This document shows positions 35,938 through 43,805 of a DNA stretch of 64,000 nucleotides, piece by piece. Under the pieces are notes generated by a model. It worked only from the letters and a program-made list of their open reading frames with translations, was not told where the DNA came from and made no database searches. The stretch is from the NCBI RefSeq assembly GCF_001307765.1, contig NZ_LKBA01000006.1, forward strand, positions 124,001 through 188,000, in the 5' to 3' direction. This stretch comes from Aliiroseovarius crassostreae (lineage in GTDB: Bacteria > Pseudomonadota > Alphaproteobacteria > Rhodobacterales > Rhodobacteraceae). Position 1 is the stretch's first letter. The number at the start of each line of letters is the position of its first letter. The translations under genes were made by a program, and so were the position numbers.

Positions 35938-37581
35938 TCAATTCTTTAAATCTGGAAGCTGATAAAGAACATAGTCCCCCGTACGGCGAAGTTCCGTCAC
36001 ATCCTGCACCCATTCCGTCTCGCTGATTTCTTCCAGAACCAGCTTGCGCAATTCCCCTGACTGGGGGCAGCTCGGCACAAGCAGCAGATCCGCGTTTTCA
36101 ATCCCCGTCAGCCCGCCATAATACCACGGCGCCCCGCGCTGCAGCGGCTCTCCGGCCCCGAACAACCAATAGCTGGCAAGGATATCCGCGACAAAAATGG
36201 ACTTGCCCTGCACCAGGCCCGCCGCGTTCAGATCATCCGCCACCCCCCGGAACCACGCCATCATGCCGCTTTCCAGCACGCAGGAGGGGAACTCTTCGCC
36301 TTTGAACACCAGCTTTTCATCCTCACGGTCCTTGGCCAGATAGGACGCCGCAAAAATGGTATCCGGCCCGTCAAATGGCCGGGAGACATTGATCAGGTTG
36401 GCCCGCACCCGTCTGGCCTGCAGATCCTCGCTTTGGGCCACATCCGGCAGGAACGGCACGAAATCCTCCACATCCGTCATCAGGTGGCGAAACGGGCTTT
36501 GCGCGATATTGAGAAATGACGGCGTGGCCAGCACAAAGGCGCAGCTTGCCGCAATCACCATTCCCCGGCCAAGGTCCCAGCCAAGCCCGTTGGTCACCGG
36601 TTGCGCCGGCAGAAGAGAGATCAGCAAAAGCCCGACAAGTCCGATCCATTGCGGATCATTTCCATAATTCTGATAGGTCACATAGACAAAGCCCGGCAGA
36701 AGCAAAAGAAGCACCAGCCCCTCACGCATCCGCCCGGCCTGACGTAGCAAGATCACCGCCACCAGCGCAAGCGCCGTGCCGGGCAGGTAGGCAGGGGCAC
36801 TGATCACCTTGCCCAGCGGCAGGCCCGGGGAGGAGCGGAACTCACTGCCCGCAACATTCAGAAGATCGGCAAGATAAAGCAGCCAGTAAACCGGAGTGCC
36901 CGCGTAAAGCGTGATCAGCCCAACACCAACAAGCCCCATAACCAGCGCCCACAGGACGGTCCGCCCCGCCCCACGGGTCAGCAGCGCCACCAGAACCGGT
37001 GGGGAAAAGGCCGCGAAATAGGTGACCTTGATCATCGCCATGACCACGAAAGCCGCGCCAATCAGAATGCCATCCAGCACCGGGCTGTCGGCAAAGCGAC
37101 TGGGCAGAAGCGCGGTCAGGATCGCCACAAAAGCCGCCACCCAGGCCCACCGGTTGTAATGCATCGACACGGAGAGAAGCTGGTCTGCCTCGCCATGGAT
37201 CAACCCAAGGCACAGCACGATCATCGCAATGGCAAAGACATGGCGCCAGATCCCCGCCAGTCGCGTCATCGACACCCACCAGATGGCCGGCAGGAACGCC
37301 GCCCCGACCAGCACCTGACCATAGAGAAAACTGTGACCAAAGCCGATGCCCATCTTGGAAAACAGCACAATCGGCAGAAATGCCATCGCCCCGATCGGGG
37401 TCACGAAATCCAGATGCGGCACCTGCCCTGCGCTCATCCGTGTCAGGATCTGCAACAGATGCAGCGTATCCCCTTCATGCTGCCCGACAAAAAGCCCCCC
37501 CTTTGCCAGTAACACCCCGGAAAAAAGGGCAAAAAATGCGATCTGCACCGCCGCCAAAATGATGCCTTTTTCTTTGCTCAT
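35938..37581 (-). CDS. Polytopic membrane protein, unknown
   Basis: 547 residues with about 11-12 hydrophobic segments up to residue ~400 and a soluble C-terminal part (~400-547). Layout (early loop with DTLHLLQILTRMSAGQVPHLDFVTP, many helices, C-terminal domain) recalls GT-C glycosyltransferases, but no DxD/ExD catalytic motif is secure; HLDFVTP could be one. Start at 37581 (MSKEKG) behind AGGGCAGGC; the frame to 37950 runs through the promoter of the neighbour and is rejected. It is divergent from an AAA ATPase gene. A role in surface polysaccharide is only a guess. Confidence 0.7.
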   Translation of the reverse strand: MSKEKGIILAAVQIAFFALFSGVLLAKGGLFVGQHEGDTLHLLQILTRMSAGQVPHLDFVTPIGAMAFLPIVLFSKMGIGFGHSFLYGQVLVGAAFLPAIWWVSMTRLAGIWRHVFAIAMIVLCLGLIHGEADQLLSVSMHYNRWAWVAAFVAILTALLPSRFADSPVLDGILIGAAFVVMAMIKVTYFAAFSPPVLVALLTRGAGRTVLWALVMGLVGVGLITLYAGTPVYWLLYLADLLNVAGSEFRSSPGLPLGKVISAPAYLPGTALALVAVILLRQAGRMREGLVLLLLLPGFVYVTYQNYGNDPQWIGLVGLLLISLLPAQPVTNGLGWDLGRGMVIAASCAFVLATPSFLNIAQSPFRHLMTDVEDFVPFLPDVAQSEDLQARRVRANLINVSRPFDGPDTIFAASYLAKDREDEKLVFKGEEFPSCVLESGMMAWFRGVADDLNAAGLVQGKSIFVADILASYWLFGAGEPLQRGAPWYYGGLTGIENADLLLVPSCPQSGELRKLVLEEISETEWVQDVTELRRTGDYVLYQLPDLKN

Positions 37582-37707
37582 GCCTGCCCTCTTTCCCCTG
37601 TACCAAATGATGAAGCGCCCTTTATCGGGCGTGTGTTCATTGTGATTTTGGCCTTGTTTCTGGCGGAAAAGAGCAAGAATCGCAAGATTTGGGTGAGGAT
37701 GACAGGC

Positions 37708-39021
37708 ATGAATATTCACGCAAACGAAATGATTGCACCCCCTCCTCTGCGCAGGCTGGAGGAGACCGGGCTGACCATGGTGATGATGCGGGACGTCCTG
37801 CTCAAGACCATGTTCCGCACCAACCTGGAACGCGTCAGCGACCTGGAACGCACCCTCGCCCTGCCCGGCCGCGTGGTGCAGGAACTGATTGATATCTGCC
37901 GCGAGCAATCGCTGATCCAGGCCATGGGCACGATGCATGCCGGTGCGCAAAGCTCGGAAATGGGGTATCGCCTGTCCGATGCCGGCAAGGCGCGGGCGCT
38001 GGATGCGCTGGCCCAGTCGGAATATTACGGCGCCATGCCGGTGCCGATGGAGGTCTATGCCCAGCAGATGAAACGCCAGTCGATCCGCAACATCCAGATG
38101 ACCCGCGAACAGCTGACCTCAGCCATGGGGCACCTGATCCTGCCGCCCAACCTGCTGGACCAGCTTGGCCCCGCAGTGGGCTCAGGCCGTTCGATCCTGA
38201 TGTATGGCCCGCCGGGCAACGGGAAGTCCTCGATTTCCAACGGGATCCGCGACGCCCTTGGTGACAAGATCTATGTGCCGCGCGCGATTGTCTATTCGGG
38301 GCAGATCATCACCGTCTACGATCCGATTGTGCATGCCGCGGCCGAAGATCACCTGGATGACCCCAACAGCCTGCGGCGCTCCTCCTCGAAATTTGATCGC
38401 CGCTATGTGCTGTGCGACCGGCCGACCGTGATCACCGGGGGGGAACTCACCCTCGACATGCTGGATCTGAAATACAACCCCACCGCGCGCACCTATACCG
38501 CACCTTTGCAATTGAAGTCCTCAGGCGGCGTGTTCATCGTCGACGACCTTGGCCGCCAGTCCGAACCACCGCAGGCGCTGATCAACCGTTGGATTGTGCC
38601 GCTTGAAGAGAACAAGGATATTCTGGCCCTGCAATCGGGTGAGAAGTTCGAGGTGCCGTTTGACACGCTGGTCATTTTCTCGACCAACTTCCACCCGAAC
38701 GAAATCTTCGACAAGGCGGCCCTGCGGCGGATCTTTTACAAGATCATCATCGACGGGCCGGACCAGGAAGGGTTCCTGAAAATCTTTGCGCTTGTGGCGC
38801 GCAAGAAAAAGATGCCGCTGAACGAAGAGGCACTGGTCTATCTGCTGCGGGAAAAATACCCGACCATCGACAATGTCTATGCCAATTATCAGCCGGTTTT
38901 CCTGATCGACCAGATGATTTCGATCTGTGAATTCGAGGGCATCCCCTACCAGATGTCCCCGGAACTGATCGACCGCGCCTGGGAAAACATGTTCGTCAGC
39001 GACCGCGAGATCATTCACTAA
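37708..39021 (+). CDS. AAA-family ATPase, unknown role
   Basis: 437 residues. The N-terminal ~125 residues look like a winged-helix or adaptor part (TGLTMVMMRDVLLKTMFRTN; LPGRVVQELIDICREQSLIQ). The ATPase domain has Walker A LMYGPPGNGKSSISN (~residue 170), Walker B GVFIVDDLGRQSEPPQALINRW, sensor-1 VIFSTNFHP and an arginine-finger candidate AALRRIFYKI. The gene follows the tad locus after one divergent gene and is often found near tad genes in relatives, but I cannot name the substrate. The ATG at 37708 sits nine bases after GAGG; an earlier ATG at 37699 has no spacing. Confidence 0.8.
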   Translation: MNIHANEMIAPPPLRRLEETGLTMVMMRDVLLKTMFRTNLERVSDLERTLALPGRVVQELIDICREQSLIQAMGTMHAGAQSSEMGYRLSDAGKARALDALAQSEYYGAMPVPMEVYAQQMKRQSIRNIQMTREQLTSAMGHLILPPNLLDQLGPAVGSGRSILMYGPPGNGKSSISNGIRDALGDKIYVPRAIVYSGQIITVYDPIVHAAAEDHLDDPNSLRRSSSKFDRRYVLCDRPTVITGGELTLDMLDLKYNPTARTYTAPLQLKSSGGVFIVDDLGRQSEPPQALINRWIVPLEENKDILALQSGEKFEVPFDTLVIFSTNFHPNEIFDKAALRRIFYKIIIDGPDQEGFLKIFALVARKKKMPLNEEALVYLLREKYPTIDNVYANYQPVFLIDQMISICEFEGIPYQMSPELIDRAWENMFVSDREIIH

Positions 39022-39037
39022 GCGAATGACGATTAAC

Positions 39038-39075
39038 CGGGCGGGCACTGCATGTCAGATCCCGCCCGATTTTTA
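39038..39075 (+). terminator. Terminator after the AAA ATPase gene
   Basis: CGGGCGGG (39038-39045), 15-base loop, CCCGCCCG (39061-39068), then ATTTTTAT. Confidence 0.82.
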
Positions 39076-39110
39076 TGCCGGTCAGGGACGGAACCGGCGA
39101 ATTCTGAGAT

Positions 39111-39230
39111 GAAAGCGTTCCGCCCAAAACCTGAAATGCTGATTTGTGGCGGATCGCGCGAAACGCTCGTATGTTGCGCTACGCCCCGCCTTATCCCTGC
39201 TTCAGGTATAAGGCGGGGCGCTTTAATGAT
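39111..39230 (+). repeat. Two-hairpin dispersed element, copy C
   Basis: Starts GAAAGCGTTCCG and ends GGCGCTTTAATGAT like copy A. Hairpin 2 is a perfect 12-bp stem, GCCCCGCCTTAT/ATAAGGCGGGGC. Hairpin 1 has CCGCC/GGCGG with mismatches above. Tips ACCTGAA (39129-39135) and TTCAGGT (39201-39207) are exact complements, although different in sequence from those of copy B. Its last eight bases supply the stop codon and last residues of the convergent DUF4405 gene. Confidence 0.78.
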
Positions 39231-39717
39231 CATCACCGGATGCGAAGAGCGCGGACAGGGCTGCGGACTGCAGGCCGAAATCGCCGTCTGTCGCGTCTGC
39301 AAGGCTTTGGCCCGGCTGCAGATCTACGCCTGCTTCGGACAGAAGGGTGCGGCCCTCTTGCAGATCATGCCCGGACAGGGCCATCAACGTTGCCTCATCT
39401 GCCTGCGCAACCGCCATCACCACACTGCGAATGGGGGGCCCGTTTGTGCCACCGACCGGAAGCAGAGTTGCCAACGTCAACGCGGCCCCAACACTCATGA
39501 TCCACATCGCCAGTGGGCGCTTGAAATAGGTGGTCAGGGCGCGCCAGTTCAGCAGTATATGCGCCCCGACACCAATCAGCATCATCCAGCCCGCCCACTC
39601 ATGGATCACCTTCCCCAGAAAGGTGTTCATGCGGAAAAACATCAGCATCCCTGTCACGCCCATCACAAGAAAGGATCCTACCGTCAGCGGCGTGGCCCAT
39701 TGGCGCAGTGTCAACAT
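39223..39717 (-). CDS. DUF4405 membrane protein
   Basis: 164-residue protein with four hydrophobic helices (LRQWATPLTVGSFLVMGVTG; VIHEWAGWMMLIGVGAHILLNW; MWIMSVGAALTLATLLP) and a soluble C-terminus. Conserved His in HEW and HILLNW resemble b-type heme ligands, as in the cytochrome-b-like members of DUF4405. RBS AAAGGAG. The final codons and stop lie inside dispersed repeat copy C, so the native end may have been altered by its insertion. Confidence 0.8.
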   Translation of the reverse strand: MLTLRQWATPLTVGSFLVMGVTGMLMFFRMNTFLGKVIHEWAGWMMLIGVGAHILLNWRALTTYFKRPLAMWIMSVGAALTLATLLPVGGTNGPPIRSVVMAVAQADEATLMALSGHDLQEGRTLLSEAGVDLQPGQSLADATDGDFGLQSAALSALFASGDDH

Positions 39718-40074
39718 CGCTCTACTCCTTTAGTCGTCCTGCCTAATACGATTGCCCAGCGATTTTCCGGCGCGTCGAAATGAGCAATTTCACCTTATCC
39801 TGGAATTTTCTATCCTGCCCTCATGGCCCCCCTTCCCGCCGATTTCACATGCTGGTTTCGGCACGTTTACCGGCGGACTGTTCAGTCATGACCCGGTTTT
39901 TCGCAGATTGCTCTCCGCCCACGCCCTCGCTGTTTTGCTCGGCCAACCACCCCGTCCAATCCCGATGCCCCGTTGAGCCTCCTTCGTCGGGGCGGATCGC
40001 AATCCGTATGACGCCACGTTTCGGTTGGGGGCACCCTGCGGCGTGTTAGCCTTGCCGGATCAGGAGAGCCCGAC
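39718..40074. other. Intergenic region, no gene recognised
   Basis: Some 350 bases between divergent genes. Short open frames show no signal, motif or RBS. The thioesterase RBS AGGAGAG is at its right end. Confidence 0.4.
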
Positions 40075-40515
40075 ATGACCCCCGAACGCACCACCCAAAT
40101 CCAGCAAAGCTTCGCCGCCCAGAACATGATGAAAAGTTTCGGGGCCAGTCTCGATCACCTCGAAGACGGAAGCTGCCACCTGTCCGCCCCGATCCTGGAG
40201 GGCAACCGCCAGCAGCACGGGTTTGGCCATGCGGCCCTGACGTTCGGCCTTGGCGACACCGCCGCGGGCTATGCGGCAATGACGCTGATGCCACCGGATC
40301 ACGATGTGCTGACCGCTGAGATCAAGATCAACCTCCTGTCCCCTGCCAAGGCTGATCGGCTGGTCGCCCAAGGGCAGGTTCTGCGGGTCGGGCGCCGGCT
40401 GATCACGGTCGAAGCCAAGGTCTGGGGCATCACCGGCACGCAGCGCAAACTGGTTGCGGCCCTGTTGGGCACAATGGTGCCGGTCCCGATTTCCATCGCC
40501 CCTGCCGCGACGTGA
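40075..40515 (+). CDS. PaaI-family hotdog thioesterase
   Basis: 146-residue acyl-CoA thioesterase-like protein. Hotdog features: central helix with FGLGDTAAGYAAMTLMPPDHDVLTAEIKINLLSPAKADRLVAQGQVLRVGRRL. The usual PaaI catalytic Asp/Glu position is occupied by GDTAAG, plausible for activity. It precedes a crotonase-family gene by 52 bases on the same strand, suggesting action on a common acyl-CoA. Confidence 0.85.
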   Translation: MTPERTTQIQQSFAAQNMMKSFGASLDHLEDGSCHLSAPILEGNRQQHGFGHAALTFGLGDTAAGYAAMTLMPPDHDVLTAEIKINLLSPAKADRLVAQGQVLRVGRRLITVEAKVWGITGTQRKLVAALLGTMVPVPISIAPAAT

Positions 40516-40566
40516 TCCCTTGCTCCGTCTTTCTCATTGTCCATGATGCCCCAAAGGGAGCCCCAT

Positions 40567-41361
40567 ATGTCAGACCGCGTTACCATCACCGAAGCCAATC
40601 AAATTGCCACCGTCACCCTGACCCGCGCGGACAAGCGCAATGCGCTGGATCTGGATATGATCCGCGCCATCGTGGATGCAGGCGAGAGTTTGGCCGCACG
40701 CAAGGACATTCGCGCGGTGGTGCTGACCGGCGACGGGCCCGCGTTTTCCGCAGGTCTCGACCTGAACGCCATGCCGCAAATCGCGCAATACGCGATGCAG
40801 GGCGGCGTGTTTCTGGAACGCACCCATGGGAACTCCAACCTGTTCCAAGCCGCCAGCATGGTCTGGGCCGAGATGCCCCAACCAGTGATTGCTGCGGTGC
40901 ATGGCTATGCGTTCGGCGGCGCGTTCCAGATCATACTGGGCGCGGATATGCGCATTGCTGCGCCTGAAGCGCGGTTTTCGATCATGGAGGGCCGCTGGGG
41001 CATCATCCCCGACATGGGCGGCATGGTCCTGATGCGCCGCTTGGCGCGGGGCGACGTGATCCGCAAACTGACCTATTCGGCCGAACAATTCGAGGCCCCC
41101 GCCGCACTCGATTGGGGTTTTGTGACCGAGATCTCTGACACGCCGCTGGAGCGCGCCCACGCCATCGCCACCGAGATCGCTTCAAAATCCCCCGACGCCA
41201 TCCGCGCCGCCAAAGCCCTGATCCGCGACACCGAGCTGATGGGCACCCGCGAGACGCTGATTGCTGAGAGCAAAGCGCAAGAGGGTCTGATGGGCACGCC
41301 AAATCAGATGGAGGCGGTGATGGCAGGGATGCAGAAACGGAAGGCGGAGTTTAAGGATTGA
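40567..41361 (+). CDS. Enoyl-CoA hydratase/isomerase (crotonase) family protein
   Basis: 264 residues. The oxyanion-hole elements are NALDLDMIRAIVDAG followed by SAGLDLNAMPQ, and GYAFGGAFQIILGADMRIAAPEARFSIMEGRWGIIPDMGG. The Glu of RFSIMEG may act as base, but the second Glu typical of true hydratases is not certain, so the reaction could be another crotonase chemistry. Start at 40567 behind AGGGAG; the frame from 40537 lacks an RBS. Confidence 0.87.
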   Translation: MSDRVTITEANQIATVTLTRADKRNALDLDMIRAIVDAGESLAARKDIRAVVLTGDGPAFSAGLDLNAMPQIAQYAMQGGVFLERTHGNSNLFQAASMVWAEMPQPVIAAVHGYAFGGAFQIILGADMRIAAPEARFSIMEGRWGIIPDMGGMVLMRRLARGDVIRKLTYSAEQFEAPAALDWGFVTEISDTPLERAHAIATEIASKSPDAIRAAKALIRDTELMGTRETLIAESKAQEGLMGTPNQMEAVMAGMQKRKAEFKD

Positions 41362-41434
41362 GGGAGGGGCGGCCAGTTAATGGCCACCATGTGCTCTAAG
41401 TCCATCAACGGACCGTAGGTGTTCAGGAGACCAG

Positions 41435-41809
41435 ATGACTAAGAAAACAGAATACTTAATCACTCAGTATGCAAGTAACGGCGCTATCATTCGACAAATA
41501 CGTGCACCCAAAGGTGTTAACCTTCGTCTTTTCCTTGAACGATTGATTTGTCAGAGCTTAGATCAAGATGATTTGCTCAGATCGTGCCTTCGATCAAATG
41601 CAAAGCGATTCTATGATCCTTTTGCCATAATGGACATGCGCGACGAGCATCGCAGAGATCAGGCCCGTGCGGCGATAGACGCTACTCTTAGTTCAAATGA
41701 GATTGTCGAAATCTACAACTCTGCAAGGGAAGCGCAAATTCCTCTAGAAAAGACATTACTAGTTGCTGGGATACATCATGATTATCATGTCAAAGAGGTG
41801 GTGGTGTAA
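41435..41809 (+). CDS. Hypothetical protein, low-GC orphan
   Basis: 124 residues, not recognised. Mostly helical, charged, no signal or membrane segment (MTKKTEYLITQYASNGAIIR at the start). The RBS GGAG lies eight bases before the ATG. Codon use and base composition are clearly richer in AT than the flanking genes, suggesting lateral origin. Confidence 0.6.
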   Translation: MTKKTEYLITQYASNGAIIRQIRAPKGVNLRLFLERLICQSLDQDDLLRSCLRSNAKRFYDPFAIMDMRDEHRRDQARAAIDATLSSNEIVEIYNSAREAQIPLEKTLLVAGIHHDYHVKEVVV

Positions 41810-41873
41810 CACGCCCCTTTAATTGAGAAATGTAACTTCAAGAGTTTCACTCCAAGCGCATCGATCGACAAAC

Positions 41874-41903
41874 AAAAAAACGGCGCCAGGTTCCCCTGAC
41901 GCC
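41874..41903 (-). terminator. Terminator of the folD unit
   Basis: On the minus strand GGCGTCAGG, loop, CCTGGCGCC followed by GTTTTTTT. It ends transcription after folD. Confidence 0.88.
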
Positions 41904-41928
41904 ATCTCAATTCTCTTAAGCCCTCAGC

Positions 41929-42819
41929 TTACGCCGTCAGCCCATCCGGCTCGGCCAGGCCGTTGGCGCGGCAACAGGCGGTCAGGGTGTTGGCCAGCAG
42001 GCAGGCGATGGTCATCGGGCCGACGCCGCCCGGCACCGGGGTGATCGCGCCTGCCACTTTGGACGCGCTCTCAAAATCCACGTCGCCGACCAGCTTGTTC
42101 TTGCCATCACGTTCGATCCGGTTGATGCCCACATCGATCACGGTGGCACCTTCGCGGATCCAGTCGCCGGGCACCATTTCCGGGCGGCCCACGGCGGCAA
42201 CCACGATGTCGGCGCGACGGACAACATCCGGCAGGTCTTTGGTGCGCGAATGCGCGATGGTGACGGTGCAGCTATCGCCAAGCAGCAGTTGCGCCATCGG
42301 CTTGCCCACGATGTTCGAGCGGCCGATCACAACGGCGTTCAGACCGGACAGCGATCCGTGGTGGTCGCGCAGCATCATCAGGCAGCCCAGCGGCGTGCAG
42401 GGCACCATCGACTTCTGACCGGTGCCCAGCAGGCCCACATTCGAGATATGGAACCCGTCCACATCCTTGGCCGGGTCGATCGAGTTGATCACAAGGTCTT
42501 CGTTCAGGTGACCGGGCAGCGGCAGCTGAACCAGAATGCCATGCACGGCGGGATCATTGTTCAGCTTGTCGATCAGCGCCAGCAGATCCTCTTCCGAGGT
42601 GTCAGCGTCGAGCTTGTGCTCATAAGAGTTCATGCCCACTTCGACAGTCTGCTTGCCCTTCGAGCGGACATAGACCTGCGACGCGGGATCTTCGCCCACC
42701 AGCACAACGGCCAGACCCGGGGTGATGCCGTTCTCTTCTTTCAGACGCGCCACATGGGCGGCCACTTTTTCACGCACACCAGCCGCAAAGGCTTTGCCGT
42801 CGATGATCTGAGCACTCAT
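41929..42819 (-). CDS. folD: Methylene-THF dehydrogenase/methenyl-THF cyclohydrolase
   Basis: Bifunctional FolD, interconverting methylene-THF and formyl-THF. 296 residues with both catalytic elements intact: Y50-V-R-S-K54 (YxxxK; Lys is the cyclohydrolase residue), [21 protein letters not shown], the NADP-binding [17 protein letters not shown], and the C-terminal [19 protein letters not shown]. It follows a folD paralogue and fhs on the same strand, making a THF-based one-carbon oxidation block as used in roseobacters for methyl-group catabolism. Confidence 0.95.
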   Translation of the reverse strand: MSAQIIDGKAFAAGVREKVAAHVARLKEENGITPGLAVVLVGEDPASQVYVRSKGKQTVEVGMNSYEHKLDADTSEEDLLALIDKLNNDPAVHGILVQLPLPGHLNEDLVINSIDPAKDVDGFHISNVGLLGTGQKSMVPCTPLGCLMMLRDHHGSLSGLNAVVIGRSNIVGKPMAQLLLGDSCTVTIAHSRTKDLPDVVRRADIVVAAVGRPEMVPGDWIREGATVIDVGINRIERDGKNKLVGDVDFESASKVAGAITPVPGGVGPMTIACLLANTLTACCRANGLAEPDGLTA

Positions 42820-42831
42820 TCCCGCTCTCCC

Positions 42832-43713
42832 TTAATAGTCCGTCCGGGCATAGGCATCCCGGTAGTGATTCATTTGCATTTCGGTGGCATGTACCGCGTT
42901 GGACATCAGCATCGCAACCGTCACCGGGCCAACACCGCCCGGCACAGGGGTGATCCAGCCGGCCACCTCCTTGCAGCTTTCCATATCCGCATCCCCCACG
43001 GTTTTGCCATCCACGCGGTTGATGCCGATATCAATCACCGCGCAGCCCGGTTTCAGCATGTCCCCCGTCACCAGACCGGGTTTGCCAACGGCCACGAACA
43101 CCGCATCTGCGGCGCGCGAATGCATCGCAACTGAGCGGGTCATGTGGTGACAGACAGTCACGGTTGCCCCCAGCCCCATCAGCAGGAAGGCAATCGGTTT
43201 GCCAACGATTTCCGAGTGACCAATCACGGTCACGTTCAGACCCTCGATATCAATCGGCAGGGTTTTCAGGATTTCCACGGCTGCCACAGCGGTACAGGGC
43301 CCAAGGGCCAGATCATTATAAACGATATTGCCGATCGAGGCCGGGTGCATCCCTTCCACGTCTTTCAGCGGGTGGACCAGTTTCTGGAAGGTCTTGACCG
43401 GGATGTGATCCGGCAGCGGGCGCTGGATAATAATGCCGTTCACGCGCGGATCCGCGTTCAGACCCTGAATGATGCCGGTCAGCTGTTCGAGCGAGGTTTC
43501 CGCCGGATAGTTGCGTGCCTCAAACTCAACCCCCGCACTTTCCGCCGTGCGTTGCTGGTTGCGCACATAAAGCTCTGCCGCGGCCACATCCCCCACAGAG
43601 AGCGATACGAGTTTCGGTTGCCAGCCTTTTGCAGCCAGCTTTGCGGCCTTCGTGGCCACCTCTTCACGGATGTTTGCGGCAATGGACTTGCCGTCAATGA
43701 TTGTTGCGCTCAT
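42832..43713 (-). CDS. FolD paralogue with altered cyclohydrolase site
   Basis: 293 residues, clearly a FolD-fold protein ([67 protein letters not shown]). The catalytic Lys of the YxxxK motif is Gln (Y49-V-R-N-Q53), and KDVDG is KDVEG. In FolD the Lys is required for the cyclohydrolase step, so this copy may act only as a dehydrogenase, or on another pterin. Start at 43713 (MSATIIDGK). It lies 12 bases upstream of folD. Confidence 0.88.
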   Translation of the reverse strand: MSATIIDGKSIAANIREEVATKAAKLAAKGWQPKLVSLSVGDVAAAELYVRNQQRTAESAGVEFEARNYPAETSLEQLTGIIQGLNADPRVNGIIIQRPLPDHIPVKTFQKLVHPLKDVEGMHPASIGNIVYNDLALGPCTAVAAVEILKTLPIDIEGLNVTVIGHSEIVGKPIAFLLMGLGATVTVCHHMTRSVAMHSRAADAVFVAVGKPGLVTGDMLKPGCAVIDIGINRVDGKTVGDADMESCKEVAGWITPVPGGVGPVTVAMLMSNAVHATEMQMNHYRDAYARTDY

Positions 43714-43771
43714 GTATCTTGGTCCTTTGTCTGGATGTGACAGAATCACTCAGACAGGTTTTTGATAGAGG

Positions 43772-43794
43772 AAGGGGGGCGTGTCGCCCCCCTT
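43772..43794 (-). terminator. Hairpin between fhs and the folD paralogue
   Basis: AAGGGGGGCG, loop TGT, CGCCCCCCTT. There is no long T-run on either side, so it may be an attenuator or processing site rather than a full stop. Confidence 0.6.
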
Positions 43795-43805
43795 GGTCAA
43801 GTGTC

